The notes under the pieces are model-generated. The model saw nothing but the letters and a program-made list of their open reading frames with translations. It did no database searches and was not told where the DNA came from. A DNA stretch of 64,000 nt from Apoderus coryli (lineage: Eukaryota; Arthropoda; Insecta; Coleoptera; Attelabidae), in assembly GCA_911728435.2 (NCBI GenBank), contig OU452200.1, positions 27,481,715 to 27,545,714 of the forward strand. Reading direction: 5' to 3'. Below are positions 34,541 to 44,928 of the stretch, piece after piece. Numbering within the stretch: the stretch's first letter is position 1; each line of letters begins with the position of its first letter. A program made the translations under genes and the position numbers.

Positions 34541-35583
34541 CTAAAACACAAACACAGAGTTTTGATAACATAGTTAAACTGGCATGGTTGGACATGGTTT
34601 CTTACTAATATAGAGAATGAAAACGTATAATTTTTTTCGATTCTTAACTTAAATACATAGTATGTGTGTCTCAAAAATATTGTTGCAAATAAAAATAATA
34701 ACAGAAATTTATTTTAATTTCAAACTGCTCAAAGATACACCTATATGATATTGAACTTATTACTCGTCTTCCATACGACAAACAAAATAACTTGAAAACG
34801 AAAATAGGCATTAGAAAAATTTCTAACAAAAAATACGTCGCATTACGTTTGAGGTAATAATGAGTTAAAAACTAGAAAACGTGATAGCTCTTATTCACAC
34901 TAATCACCAACTAAGCATGCTTCAACTTTCCCGGAGTAGGCTAATAATATAAACACGTGTAAAATATGCCATGTGCTTTCACACATGTTTCTAAGTCCTC
35001 CCACCGGAATACGCTAACGTACGCTCCTTTGAACGGAGACATTTTTAAGATCGGTGCAAAATCGTGCTAATATACGACGTAAAACATACTGTTTTGACAC
35101 CAGACTTTTTTTGATAATTTCACCACAAACAACACAACAAAAATTTTGCAGCACATTTTCGGTACAAACCCACACAATGCAAAATATTAACTATAATAAA
35201 ACCCACTTCTCTTATTCACTCTAATCTTCAACGAAAACAGGGTAAAGCCTAGGCCAGGATGAATCAGCGCGTACGACAGGCTAATAAGTCATCAACGGTT
35301 AAGTGCTAAAAAATGAGGCTAACACGATCTCTACAAGATCTCCAGAGACACCAATCCAACTGAAATTAATCCACAGTTTAGCCTAGGACGCATTTAATGG
35401 GTAACCAACATTTAATTATTTACAATATAAACAAAAACAATCAAAATTAGGTTCGGCATATTTCAGATTCTCTCTACAATGATTAGAGGAGGTCTAAGAT
35501 GAATCACCATCACAACTAGTGTAAAAATAAAAGGCAGTAGTAATGAATCAGAAATAAAAATACATTAATTAATATGCAGCATG

Positions 35584-36260
35584 TACAGGGTGATACAAAA
35601 CAACATTAATTAGCCCACATTTAACAAATTTTCCAAATAACTTTTAATGTTTAGAATATTTTAGCATACACATGAAATTTATATACGGGTATATATATAT
35701 ATATTTATCATTTAAGACTTTTAGACACGGCAGAACCTTATCAGCGATAGAATACATTAGGGTGAAACTATAGAGGTTATCTACGGGGTAACTCAAAACA
35801 TGTCCTACTCATTTATTAATGTCCTTAATAAATATATCGATGTAGGAAGTAAAAAATTGATTTCTTTGATATTTTTTAGAGTTTCACTGTATACAGAGGG
35901 GGTTTTAAGTTTTGTAGTTATACAATTCAGATACAAGGAACTCAAAAACGTTTTAATTTATTTTTTAAGATTTTTGGGCACGGCAAAACCTAATTAATAG
36001 TAAAACATTTGAGTTTCCTTAGTTTGTTAGAATGGTCTCATAAAATTTATTTATATACAGTACATATTCAACTTTCACAATAACTTTAATAATAATTATA
36101 CACTTTAACTAAACCTACCGTAATTGTTTTTGAATGACACTAGAATATATTAAAATATTTTAAGGTGTTGAATTTCCCAATATATGAGCTGATAAACTTC
36201 AACGGTAAACAAAACCAACAACGTACTAATTGTTAAAATATGATTACAAGGGTGGATCAA
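35584..36260. repeat. possible decayed TIR element, includes TA-repeat
   Basis: ACAGGGTGATACAAAAC at 35586 resembles the TACAGGGTG-type ends of the long-terminal-repeat elements at 58975 and 62708. A TATATATATATA run follows at 35692-35702. I could not find a convincing matching right end. It lies in the FAR intron 3 region. Confidence 0.25.
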
Positions 36261-36973
36261 ATGGTATTTAATATAAAATTTGTACAATTTTCCAAAAATT
36301 TTTAGTGTTTTAAGATTGCTGATTTTTTAACTTTTTACCCATTTAAAAACTGGCCATTTTAAAATTTTGATTTGTTATCAAAAAATCATCTAATAGATAG
36401 GTTACCGCTGTTTTGACTTATACCCGGTACAGAAAACATTAATGTACACACACGAAAACTTCATAGAGAGTTTTGTTTAGACTATATCGCAAATTTAACT
36501 ACACTGAATACGAATTTGTTACAAAAGTTGGCCATTTTAAGACTACTGTTTACTCTTAGTCTCTTTGCAGTGTGTGGTAATATAGCCATAATCAAACAAA
36601 ATAATTAAATTCTTGAAGTTCTACAACAAAGAAGGTTTGAAATAAAGATTTGATGCCGCACATGACCTGCAGTATCGAGGGTACGATCTGAAAATAATTT
36701 TTTAGAAAATAAAATAATATGATGCTTTTCAAGTGCTCTGTAACAGGACGGGGATTTGAAATGAAAATATCATTCACCAACAATACCTAATATATTGATT
36801 TCTTTAGCCAGGCACATAGGAGTAACATATTATACGTTATTTCAAGCTAACGTTTTGGAAATACTTTATATTATTTGGTAAACCTAATTTTATATCTCGG
36901 GGATTTTGTAAAATAGTACTTATTTAGAATATAGACACAAATTAATGGCTTAGTCAATTCCCTTTTGTGATAC

Positions 36974-37143
36974 CTTTCCACACAATTTGAATATGCTGTT
37001 GAAACCAGAAGAAAAGCATTTAGATGTTGTATATCTGCAACCAATTTCATTATTTCTTTCGTTCCACGAACATTTGTGAAGACGGCGTCACTGAGCTTTG
37101 AATCCATATTTAGTGACGCACCACAATGTAACACAATATTTAC
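36974..37143 (-). CDS. fatty acyl-CoA reductase, exon 3
   Basis: The acceptor TTCTAG ends at 37144 and the donor GTATCA starts at 36973. The exon reads VNIVLHCGASLNMDSKL, NVRGTKEIMKLV and LNAFLLVSTAYSNC. V.IV.H.AA, NVRGTKE.L.LA and F..VSTAYSN are conserved FAR blocks; the Ser of VST is the likely catalytic Ser. It ends with AG, which joins C of exon 4. Confidence 0.9.
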
Positions 37144-37499
37144 CTAGAACATTTAATTTGACTGTTGTATTTGAAGAAATAGTCCATACTGAAGTGGACT
37201 GAATGCGTTAAATGAGAAATAAAAGTCGAAACTCCACGAAAAAAGTTTAATAAATCATTCTTTGTGTTTTAAAAATTCTTCAACACAACCATGTTTTGAA
37301 GCTTCTGCTTCACCGTCAGTGGATAAACGTTTACAGAAAAGCGATTTGCATTGTGTAAATAATCTTAGTTACAGCCTAAGTATACAAAGAGAAATGTATT
37401 GAAGTCTGAAACAGAGCGTATCGTTGTAGATATTATTGATTTGTTATAATTGATGTGAACGCATCATTTCAAGGACTTTGCATAAAACGGAAAGTCCAA

Positions 37500-38165
37500 A
37501 TAATAATTTTCATAACTAGCAATTGCAGTCATCCGGTAAAACCTGCCACCGTAGTAATGAAAACAAAAGCAATAGAAGATACTGAAACTACTTCATGCCC
37601 TAATTTATTAAAGAATTTAACCAAAATATGGGATTTGTAGTTAAATCGGATATTCTGAAAACACATACGAAATCAATCAACAGAGTCGTAATGGTGACCA
37701 CGTATATTTTGACGATCTCAATATTTATATTTAATATATCCGCATAATCCGAAGAAAATTGGACAATGTGACGAAAAGTGGTCGACCAAGTAGTGAAAAG
37801 AAATAGTAAACAATTTTAAACCACATGGTCGTTTGGAGAAATCTTGGGACCAAGCCTTGCATAATATGGTAATTTATGCAGATTGTTATTGTGCGTTTTG
37901 GCACAACTCAAGAGTAACAAAAAAGAACTAAATGAGTATTTTATTATGTCACATGCTCATTTAGTTCTTTTTTGTTGCTCCTGAGTGGTGCTAAAACGCA
38001 CAATAACAATTTGCATAAACGTGGTCACCACTTTAGAGGCTGTTGATTGATTTCGTATGTATTGGTTAGGGCATGAAATATTTTCAGTCTTTTCTACTGT
38101 TTTTCCTTTCATTACCACGGTGGCAGTTTTCAGCGAATGATTGCAATTTTGGCGTATCATTGTGT
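37500..38165. repeat. foldback element with unequal arms
   Basis: The left part (37500-37936) and right part (37956-38165) are inverted copies separated by about 20 bp. Both arms encode the same peptide in opposite directions (ATVVMK, CPN, and an NQST-like stretch), and both share GTGGTGACCACG-type and TTATTGTGCGTTTT sequence. The left arm has about 180 bp extra that includes KSGRPSSEK, which recalls the linker of Tc1/mariner N-terminal domains. It lies in FAR intron 2. Confidence 0.65.
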
Positions 38166-38431
38166 CTAATCGAATTTGTTTTGAAAATTTTCAAACAAAA
38201 ATTAAAGTGTGTTCAGTGTTCATATTTTGTATAGTAGTATTTTAGAAACAAAAAAAAAAAAAATAAATAAAATAAAAAATAGTTTTAAAATCGTTTATTT
38301 AAAAAACAATTTAATGTATTATATGGACCTACTATTTTCTCATTGGAATTGCGGCAAAATTAATATATCTATATTACAGTTGTAATGCACCTAATATACA
38401 AATGTGTTAGACGTACCTATTAGTAACTTAC

Positions 38432-38554
38432 ATTTTGTTTTATTAGCTCACGATCACTTTCATCCAAATCCAAACCTATTTTACTCAAATCCCCTTGAAT
38501 TGGATATATATTTTTTAGCACTGAACTCCTTTTTAGTCGAATGGAATCAAAAAT
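38432..38554 (-). CDS. fatty acyl-CoA reductase, exon 2
   Basis: The acceptor ATTTTTTTAG ends at 38555 and the donor GTAAGT starts at 38431. The 41 codons read IFDSIRLKRSSVLKNIYPIQ, GDLSKIGLDLDE, SDRELIKQN. F..LR...P.....I.PI.GDL...GLGLS..DR..L is the expected FAR pattern. It is phase 0 at both ends. Confidence 0.9.
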
Positions 38555-38689
38555 CTAAAAAAATATATTAAACCATTATACGGTTTATTATTAGATTTCC
38601 AATCTAAATCATCGTTTAAATTTTATGGTATTCAAGCCGCGCTAAAATATTACAGGTTAATTTACTGCTACAGTTTACTTCCCCGCACA

Positions 38690-39275
38690 GGGAAAGTATT
38701 GTTAACGCGAACGAAGTATTTTTGAGATAAAGACGGATATAACCATTTTGAAGTCCTGTAAGACGATTAAGACAATTTCAAGGTCGAAGTCTGTCTGTTT
38801 GTGTGTGTGTGTGTGTCTGTATGTATTGTTCCACGATAGCGCCTAAACGCTTCAACCAATTAAGGTAAATTTTGGTATAAGAGTTTGGCGGAGTCCTAGT
38901 ATGAACCCGTTAGTTTTTGGTTGAAATCGCTCAAGCCCTGTGGTAGGGTTGGACTAAACCGCCAAATATTCAAATAGCAGTAGGGGACCAGTCGATACAT
39001 CATTTTAAAAAAAAATTTATCTGCTTTACAGCGATACGGTACCTTTCATATTTACCCCCATAATTCTCGAGAAAATTGCGTTTAAAATGGTAGGGCGTTC
39101 GTTTCGTATGCGGAAAGTTACGGGTTCGAGTCCTAGCTCTCGGAAAACTTTTTTTTTTCTAATTTTTGAATAAAGTAGTTAGTTAGTTACCTTATTTTAT
39201 TAGAAATAATAAAAATAATACAATTATAATAATAATAATTATTAAAATTCTGTTTCGTTACGCTGGTCATATAAT
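38690..39275 (+). repeat. dispersed repeat with tRNA-like module (copy 2)
   Basis: In order it holds a (GT)n/CTGT microsatellite (38793-38820), GAGTTTGGCGGAGTCCTAG at 38881-38900, and a tRNA-like segment at 39085-39150 with ATGGTAGGGCG, TTTCGTATGCGGAA (loop with CGT) and the B box GGTTCGAGTCC. A T-run and AAT repeats follow. It is an inverted relative of 6010-6450. The 5' half of a tRNA acceptor stem is missing. Confidence 0.55.
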
Positions 39276-42200
39276 TTTGATTATATTATAACTTGTCGGG
39301 AAAGTTTTGGGGTGACACAACCGATTTTTTAAAATTTCGTGCAGATCATCTGGTCTTTCTTCAAATTTAACTCGATATTTGCGAATGCGGTATGACCAGA
39401 GGAGTACAACAGTATTAGGTATGTACATATGTACAATGTTATATAGTGCGCATACGTCTTAATTTAAACGTTTAATATATTCAATTAAAACTTATGCTCA
39501 TGACATTAGTTGGCGTTTGAACTGTGGCTATACGAAATTAGTAGGTAGTAATATAATTAAACACAAAACAGTCATGAGCTTCTGAATATTCTATGCTTCC
39601 ACATTCAAATAAATATGTGCTGATGTTGTTTGGTAGAACCAAATATATCAAGACATAATCAGGGCAAATTAAGTTTGATTATAAAATTGTTCCAATTCAA
39701 TGCTAGGCCAAGAGCTTCATATTGGGATACATACATTAAAGTCTGCATTATTAAAAAGCAGTAGGCAATTTAAAGGTCTTATATAATTCAAGGTATATTC
39801 TCAATAGAAAATTAAAAACTATACTTTGTGATTCATTGTTCTTTTAGATTTAGAAATATTGCTTAAGATTTATATATTGAATTCCAAAAAAGGTCTTCCG
39901 GATAGAAATCATTGAACATGAAGGAGCGTCGATGTACACGTGTGTTTTCTGTATGATCAGATTATTATTTATATCCAAACAAACTACCTGTTTAGTAAAA
40001 CTGCATTCTGTACAGACGTTCATAATCTTAAATTAAGCTACAAGGAACTTTTGACTTCGCCACCTAATTCCACAGGAATATTCGAGAGATTCTTTTCCTT
40101 AAATATTGTACAACAATTTAGTTGCCTGAATTGAAGCTCATTATCTGGGTATTTCGACACTATTTAAAATTCTAAATATTCAGCAATCAACATAATGCTT
40201 TCGGATTAATCATAAAGCGTGAGTGAATGAAAAAATGTAAACTTGTTAGTGGCTCTTATGTTAAAAAAAAAGGTGGATAAAATTTAAATTAAACAAAAAC
40301 GTAAATTAACAATACTTATCTTTATGGAGTCCTGTAACAAGACACATGGGCAATAGAATTTACTTTTGTCCTACCCTGTATATATAGTTGGGTGAATTTT
40401 ATATTAGTTTGGGAATATTATTTAAGTAGATTGTATACAAATGTTCCTTTTAATCATAAAATTTAAGGGTCTGTTTTCTAGTTATCTTATCTTCTATTGA
40501 TATAGGTTTTACTAAAGCAATAAATACGTCTACAAGTAGGTAACAAAAATATATAATTTTTGTCATTTTTCTTTGTTCAACTCTTAGAAAAGATAACCAG
40601 ATGTTTCAGTTATAGGATGATCTAAACACTCAAAACTCTCGATATATCTTCATGTAAATTAAATGTCGAACATTTATTATTATATACAAAAGCTAGTTGG
40701 AGGGCGTCACAGTTTCTTATATCAAATAATATATATATAATGGGCGCATAAAAAACAATGGGTGTTTGTCCAGTCGCGAACTCCAACATAAGATACCTAA
40801 GTATCAAGAACCTTTATTAAAGTCGACATACGAATAAAAATGTATCTTATTTTGTGAATCTCACCCTGTAGATGTATCTGTATTGGGGTATATTGTAAAG
40901 ATACGCTTTTTTCTGATTGGCCTATTTCATTCTGTAGTACCTACTTGTGATTTTTATGAGGAATTCTGGAAAGACAATAGAACTTTTAAATTAGAATCGT
41001 GCTAGCCTTCATTGAGTAAAGATGTGTTTTCTAATTATGTAAAGTTAAATTAAATATTTTAATGTGTTTTTTTTCAGTTAAGAATTATTTTCTAGTTTTT
41101 GTTTAAAGACGAAGTCCATTTCATTTTATTCTGAAGTAGTGAATTGGCCTTTTTGTTTTAATCAGTTTTTTTTATATAAAGTTTAAAGTTATTTCTTTTA
41201 GTAATTGAAATAAATTCCGTTTTCAATTATGATTAAAGTTTCGTATAGGAATTATTCGTATTTATATTAATTTTCCTATTTCTAAGTACAAGTAATAACT
41301 AAGATTTTCTTCTAAATTTTCATTCTCGCTTAATTGTTTAATTCTTTTTTTTTCTTTAATTTATACATATTTATTTCTTGTTGTTATTCATTTTCTTTAT
41401 TAGTTTTAATTATTAAATTAAGTGTTAGGAGCCCAAATTTTTGCGTTTTATTTCTAATAAAGTTTTCGATAAATTATTGACAAAAGGGTCAACCAATTAT
41501 TATTTTCTTTTAAATACAAAGTGATCCAGAATTATAATGGCAAGTAATTTTGCATTACTTTAATACAGATTAATAAAGCTTATTTTAGTTGTTTGTTTCT
41601 TTCATTTAATAATTTGATTCTGTTAGTATTCAAGTTAATATTCTTTGTTTGTTCTTCTTTATCTGAAACCGCTCGTAAAACTTGAATCGAACCGTAACAA
41701 TTTGGAATAGCATATTGGGATTCATTTGGTTTGAGCTATAAAATTAGCATTCTTACTGAATGTACATAATACCCGCTAATTTTAAAATGGTTACAGTCCT
41801 AACGTTTCAGGAAACATTCTGTTGCCGTTGTCAGAGGATGAAAAATCAATATTTTTTTAGTAACTATTGTTGTGAACATAAATGTGTATAAAAAAATATT
41901 ATTCTGTCAAGCTAAGATTGATAAGATTTGTCTTTGAGAAATATACTTTTTACAATAACCGGTAGTGTTACATAGAAAAAAAGAACAATTAAACCCATAT
42001 TTGAACACGGGAATATTCAGTATTCAGTCAGGAATTGTTTAATGTGTTATTAAAAATCCACATATTATAAACTCAAGTGCAAGTCCAAAGTCACAGTTGC
42101 CGCCCATACTACGAGTATATCCAGTTACCTACACCAAAACTTGCACGTGTACGATTTTCTTTGACGGATAAAATTGTATTACGAAAAAAATGAGTCGATA

Positions 42201-42378
42201 GAGACATTTTTAACGTTTACTGGCCAATGTACATTTCAAACAAAGGGGCAAGGGATGACGCAACAGGGTCGTATATATTTAATGATCATTTGCTTAAAAA
42301 AATTAAAATAACCTCCATAAAATTCCCAAAAAGTGAACTGTGCAGTATGTAATATTAATAGTAATATGTAATATTTAC

Positions 42379-42567
42379 CTTATCTTCAAGCATAATATTA
42401 ATTCTCTTTTCTATCGTAAATCCTTGTTTCGGTCTTACTATTAGATAAATGTTATTTATCTCAGTTGCTCTTAACAATTTTTCTATAATCATTTTACCAA
42501 AAAATCCTGTACCTCCTGTAAGCAGAACATTTTTTTTTGCATAAAATTCCAGTATAGCACTTGGCAT
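42379..42567 (-). CDS. fatty acyl-CoA reductase, exon 1 (start)
   Basis: ATG is at 42567-42565. The exon reads MPSAILEFYAKKNVLLTGGT, GFFGKMIIEKLLRAT and INNIYLIVRPKQG, ending LEDK. The GGTGFFGK Rossmann motif binds NADPH, and IYL.VRPK.G is typical of FARs. The donor GTAAAT starts at 42378. The short N-terminus before IxEFY is normal for the family. Confidence 0.9.
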
Positions 42568-42850
42568 TATGATGAAGAAGCCCTAAAAAAATAAAACAAT
42601 GTTTTTATTTTTTATTAAATATTTTGTTCATGATATATTGATTTTAGAAGCTTGATCCAGCTTTCATTAACCAGTATTAAGGATACGTGTAGTTTTGTCA
42701 ATACTGTAAAGAAAATCCGGTGAAAACAGATTGTAACAATTTAAAGTCTACGAATCAATTTAAGGCTAGTGAGGTGCTGTGATTAAGTACTTGAGAAGCA
42801 TATTATTTAACATTCATTTTTTGAAAACGGTTGGGATAAATTTTCTCATA

Positions 42851-44928
42851 CCGGGTGTCCCACCGGGAAGGGATTCGATCGATTATGGAGAAATTACACG
42901 GTAGAACAATCTGAAAATCTTGTGTAGTACTAAGCTCGACGGGACCAATTCGGCTAAAATGTTTTCAAGAATTCCGGTTATACCGGAAATGGGTGTCAAC
43001 TTCCTTATTTCAAATACGACCCTATATAAATTATATTTTTTTTTGATCCTCCTTGTAATTCTAAACATATTTTATGCATACTATGTTGTACCTATCGCCA
43101 GCCGTTGTCGAAATATTTGAAATTTTATGTCAAAAATGACGTTTTCAGAATAAAGAATAATAACAAATTTTTATTACATGGAAGCTTTAATAATATAATT
43201 TGTTAGAATATCCTAGGAGATATAGACCTACTTTAGGCGCCTACGTATATTTTTTTAGTCAATATTAATACAGGATATTTGAAAAAAAGGGTAAAAGATC
43301 AAATTGAAAAAAGTGTCAAAATTCAAAATTTTTAAATGGCAATTTGCATCAAAAATAAGGGCAAGTTTATGAAAGGATGTCTATCTCAAAAACTGATAGT
43401 TTTCAAAATATTGGCAATTTTACATTTTTCTATTACAATAGTGATATGAATTTGAAATTTAATTGATATTATTTGGCCATGATGGCTTTAGATAGCAAAT
43501 AAATATGACACTTCGCAAAATAATCAACAAATATGACAAATTAGTAGTAATAATCATGGCGGGCGTATAAATTATACTAACGAATACTATCTAAATTTGT
43601 TTATTATTTATGGATAATGTGACAGAGTGATAACAAGAACGTGTGATAACATTTGCTACCAAATACCTAGAAAAACATAAACCATCAGAAAAAGTTGTTA
43701 AACTAATAATACATAATTTCGAAAGTTTCGAGTCTGTGAAGAATTTTATTAACTAATAACGTGAACGTATGATACAAACTTATCTAAAGTCAACTCGCCG
43801 AATAGATGGTTGACTCAAATTGGCAAATGCATTCCAAACTCATTGCATACAGTCCTCTTTAGTGGTCAAATCGATCGCTTTTAGAAAATCCAGACTCCAC
43901 TGCAAATTTTCTCAGAGATGTCGTAGGATATGCCGTGAGGTACCCCGGTAGAGCTATTTCTACAGCTTCATCGTCACCAATAGGTTTCCTTCGTTTTATT
44001 TTTGTCTTTACGGACCCGAAATTTTTGAAATTATCTATTATGCGTTTAACAACTTTTGGTGATGGTCCGTGTTTTTCTGGGTACCTGGCAGCAAATGTAT
44101 CACACGTTTGTGATATCACTCTGTCCCATTATCCATAAATAATAAACAAATTTAGATAGTATGCGTTAGTATAATTTATACGCCCGCCATGATTATTACT
44201 ACTAATTAATGTATACAATTTGTCATAATTGTTGATTATTTTTGGCAAGTGTCATATTTATTTGCTATCTAAAGCCATCATCGCCAACTAAAATCAACTA
44301 AATTTCAAATTCATATCACTATTGTAATAGAAAAATGTAAAATTGCCAATATTTTGAAAACTATCAATTTTTTTGATAGACATCCTTTCATAAACTTGCC
44401 CTTATTTTTGATGCAAAAAAAAATAAAAAATATATAAAATGGGGGGTTGCCATTTAAAAATTTTGAATTTTGACACTTTTTTCAATTTGATCTTTTACCG
44501 TTTTTTTCAAATACCCTGTATTAATATTTACTAAAAAAAAATACGTAGGCGCCTAAAGTAGATCTATATGTCTAGGACATTCTAACAAATTAAATTATTA
44601 AAGCTTCCATATTATTATTCTTTATGCTGAAAACGTCATTTTTGACATAAAATTTCAAATATTTCGAAAACGGCTGGCGACAGGTATAACATATTATGCA
44701 TGAAATATGTTTAGAATTATAAGGAGAATCGAAAAAAAATATAATTGATATAGGGTCGTATTTGAAATAAGGAAGTTGACACCCATTTCCGGTATAACCG
44801 GAAGCACTAGATTATTGAAAGAAAATATTTTAGCCGAATTGGCCCCATCGACCTAAGTACTACACCAGATTTTCAGATTGTTCCACAATGTAGTTTCTCC
44901 ATAATCGTTCGAATCCCTTCACACCCGG
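42851..44928. mobile_element. long-TIR mariner-like element P1
   Basis: The element is 2078 bp, starting CCGGGTGTCCC and ending ACACCCGG, flanked by TA on both sides. The arms are near-perfect inverted copies over most of the length (about 0.9 kb each). Each arm has GGAGAAA...CAC.GT, then TTCCGGTTATACCGGAA at about 130 bp from the end. Both inner arms carry a DUF4817-type helix-turn-helix remnant: the right arm on the minus strand (43859-44119) and the left arm as a more decayed plus-strand copy (43596-43755). No DDE domain is left. Confidence 0.85.
43859..44119 (-). pseudogene. N-terminal HTH of mariner-like transposase (in P1)
   Basis: The frame reads SQTCDTFAARYPEKHGPSP, KVVKRIIDNFKNFGSVKTKI, KRRKPIGDDEAVEIAL. 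It matches the DUF4817 / HTH region of insect mariner-like transposases (Y.ECR......A..L.AERYP.R..P....F.RL...L...GS...K..R.KP). The protein ends before any catalytic domain. Confidence 0.65.

Larger units (their letters stand above)
22664..42567 (-). other. fatty acyl-CoA reductase gene, 8 exons, span
   Basis: This is a minus-strand gene for a fatty acyl-CoA reductase (FAR), which reduces long-chain acyl-CoA to fatty alcohol with NADPH for waxes, cuticular lipids or pheromones. Eight exons join with consistent phases to about 469 codons. In order they hold the NADPH motif GGTGFFGK (exon 1), ILP/YPIQGDL (exon 2), HCGAS...NVRGTKE...VSTAYSN (exon 3), YKPPVDPD (exon 4), the catalytic YVFTK and RPSI (exons 5-6), GWTDN.YGP (exon 6), and the FAR_C domain with IWYP, IPAYLVD (exon 7) and FNFD...YFKN...KFILKED (exon 8). 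FARs are usually about 500 residues and often end with membrane segments; those are not seen, so one more exon may lie to the left. The specific substrate is unknown. Introns hold many transposons. Confidence 0.9.

Noticed and set aside
36592..36783. Possible extra FAR exon after TTATTTTCAG near 36690
   Set aside because: Exons 3 and 4 join in phase with a continuous family match (YSNC..S.IEE.FY.PP.DP), so no exon is needed there.
39085..39150. tRNA-Thr(CGT)-like sequence
   Set aside because: B box and anticodon arm are present but there is no pairing acceptor stem, and it sits in a dispersed repeat; not a functional tRNA gene.
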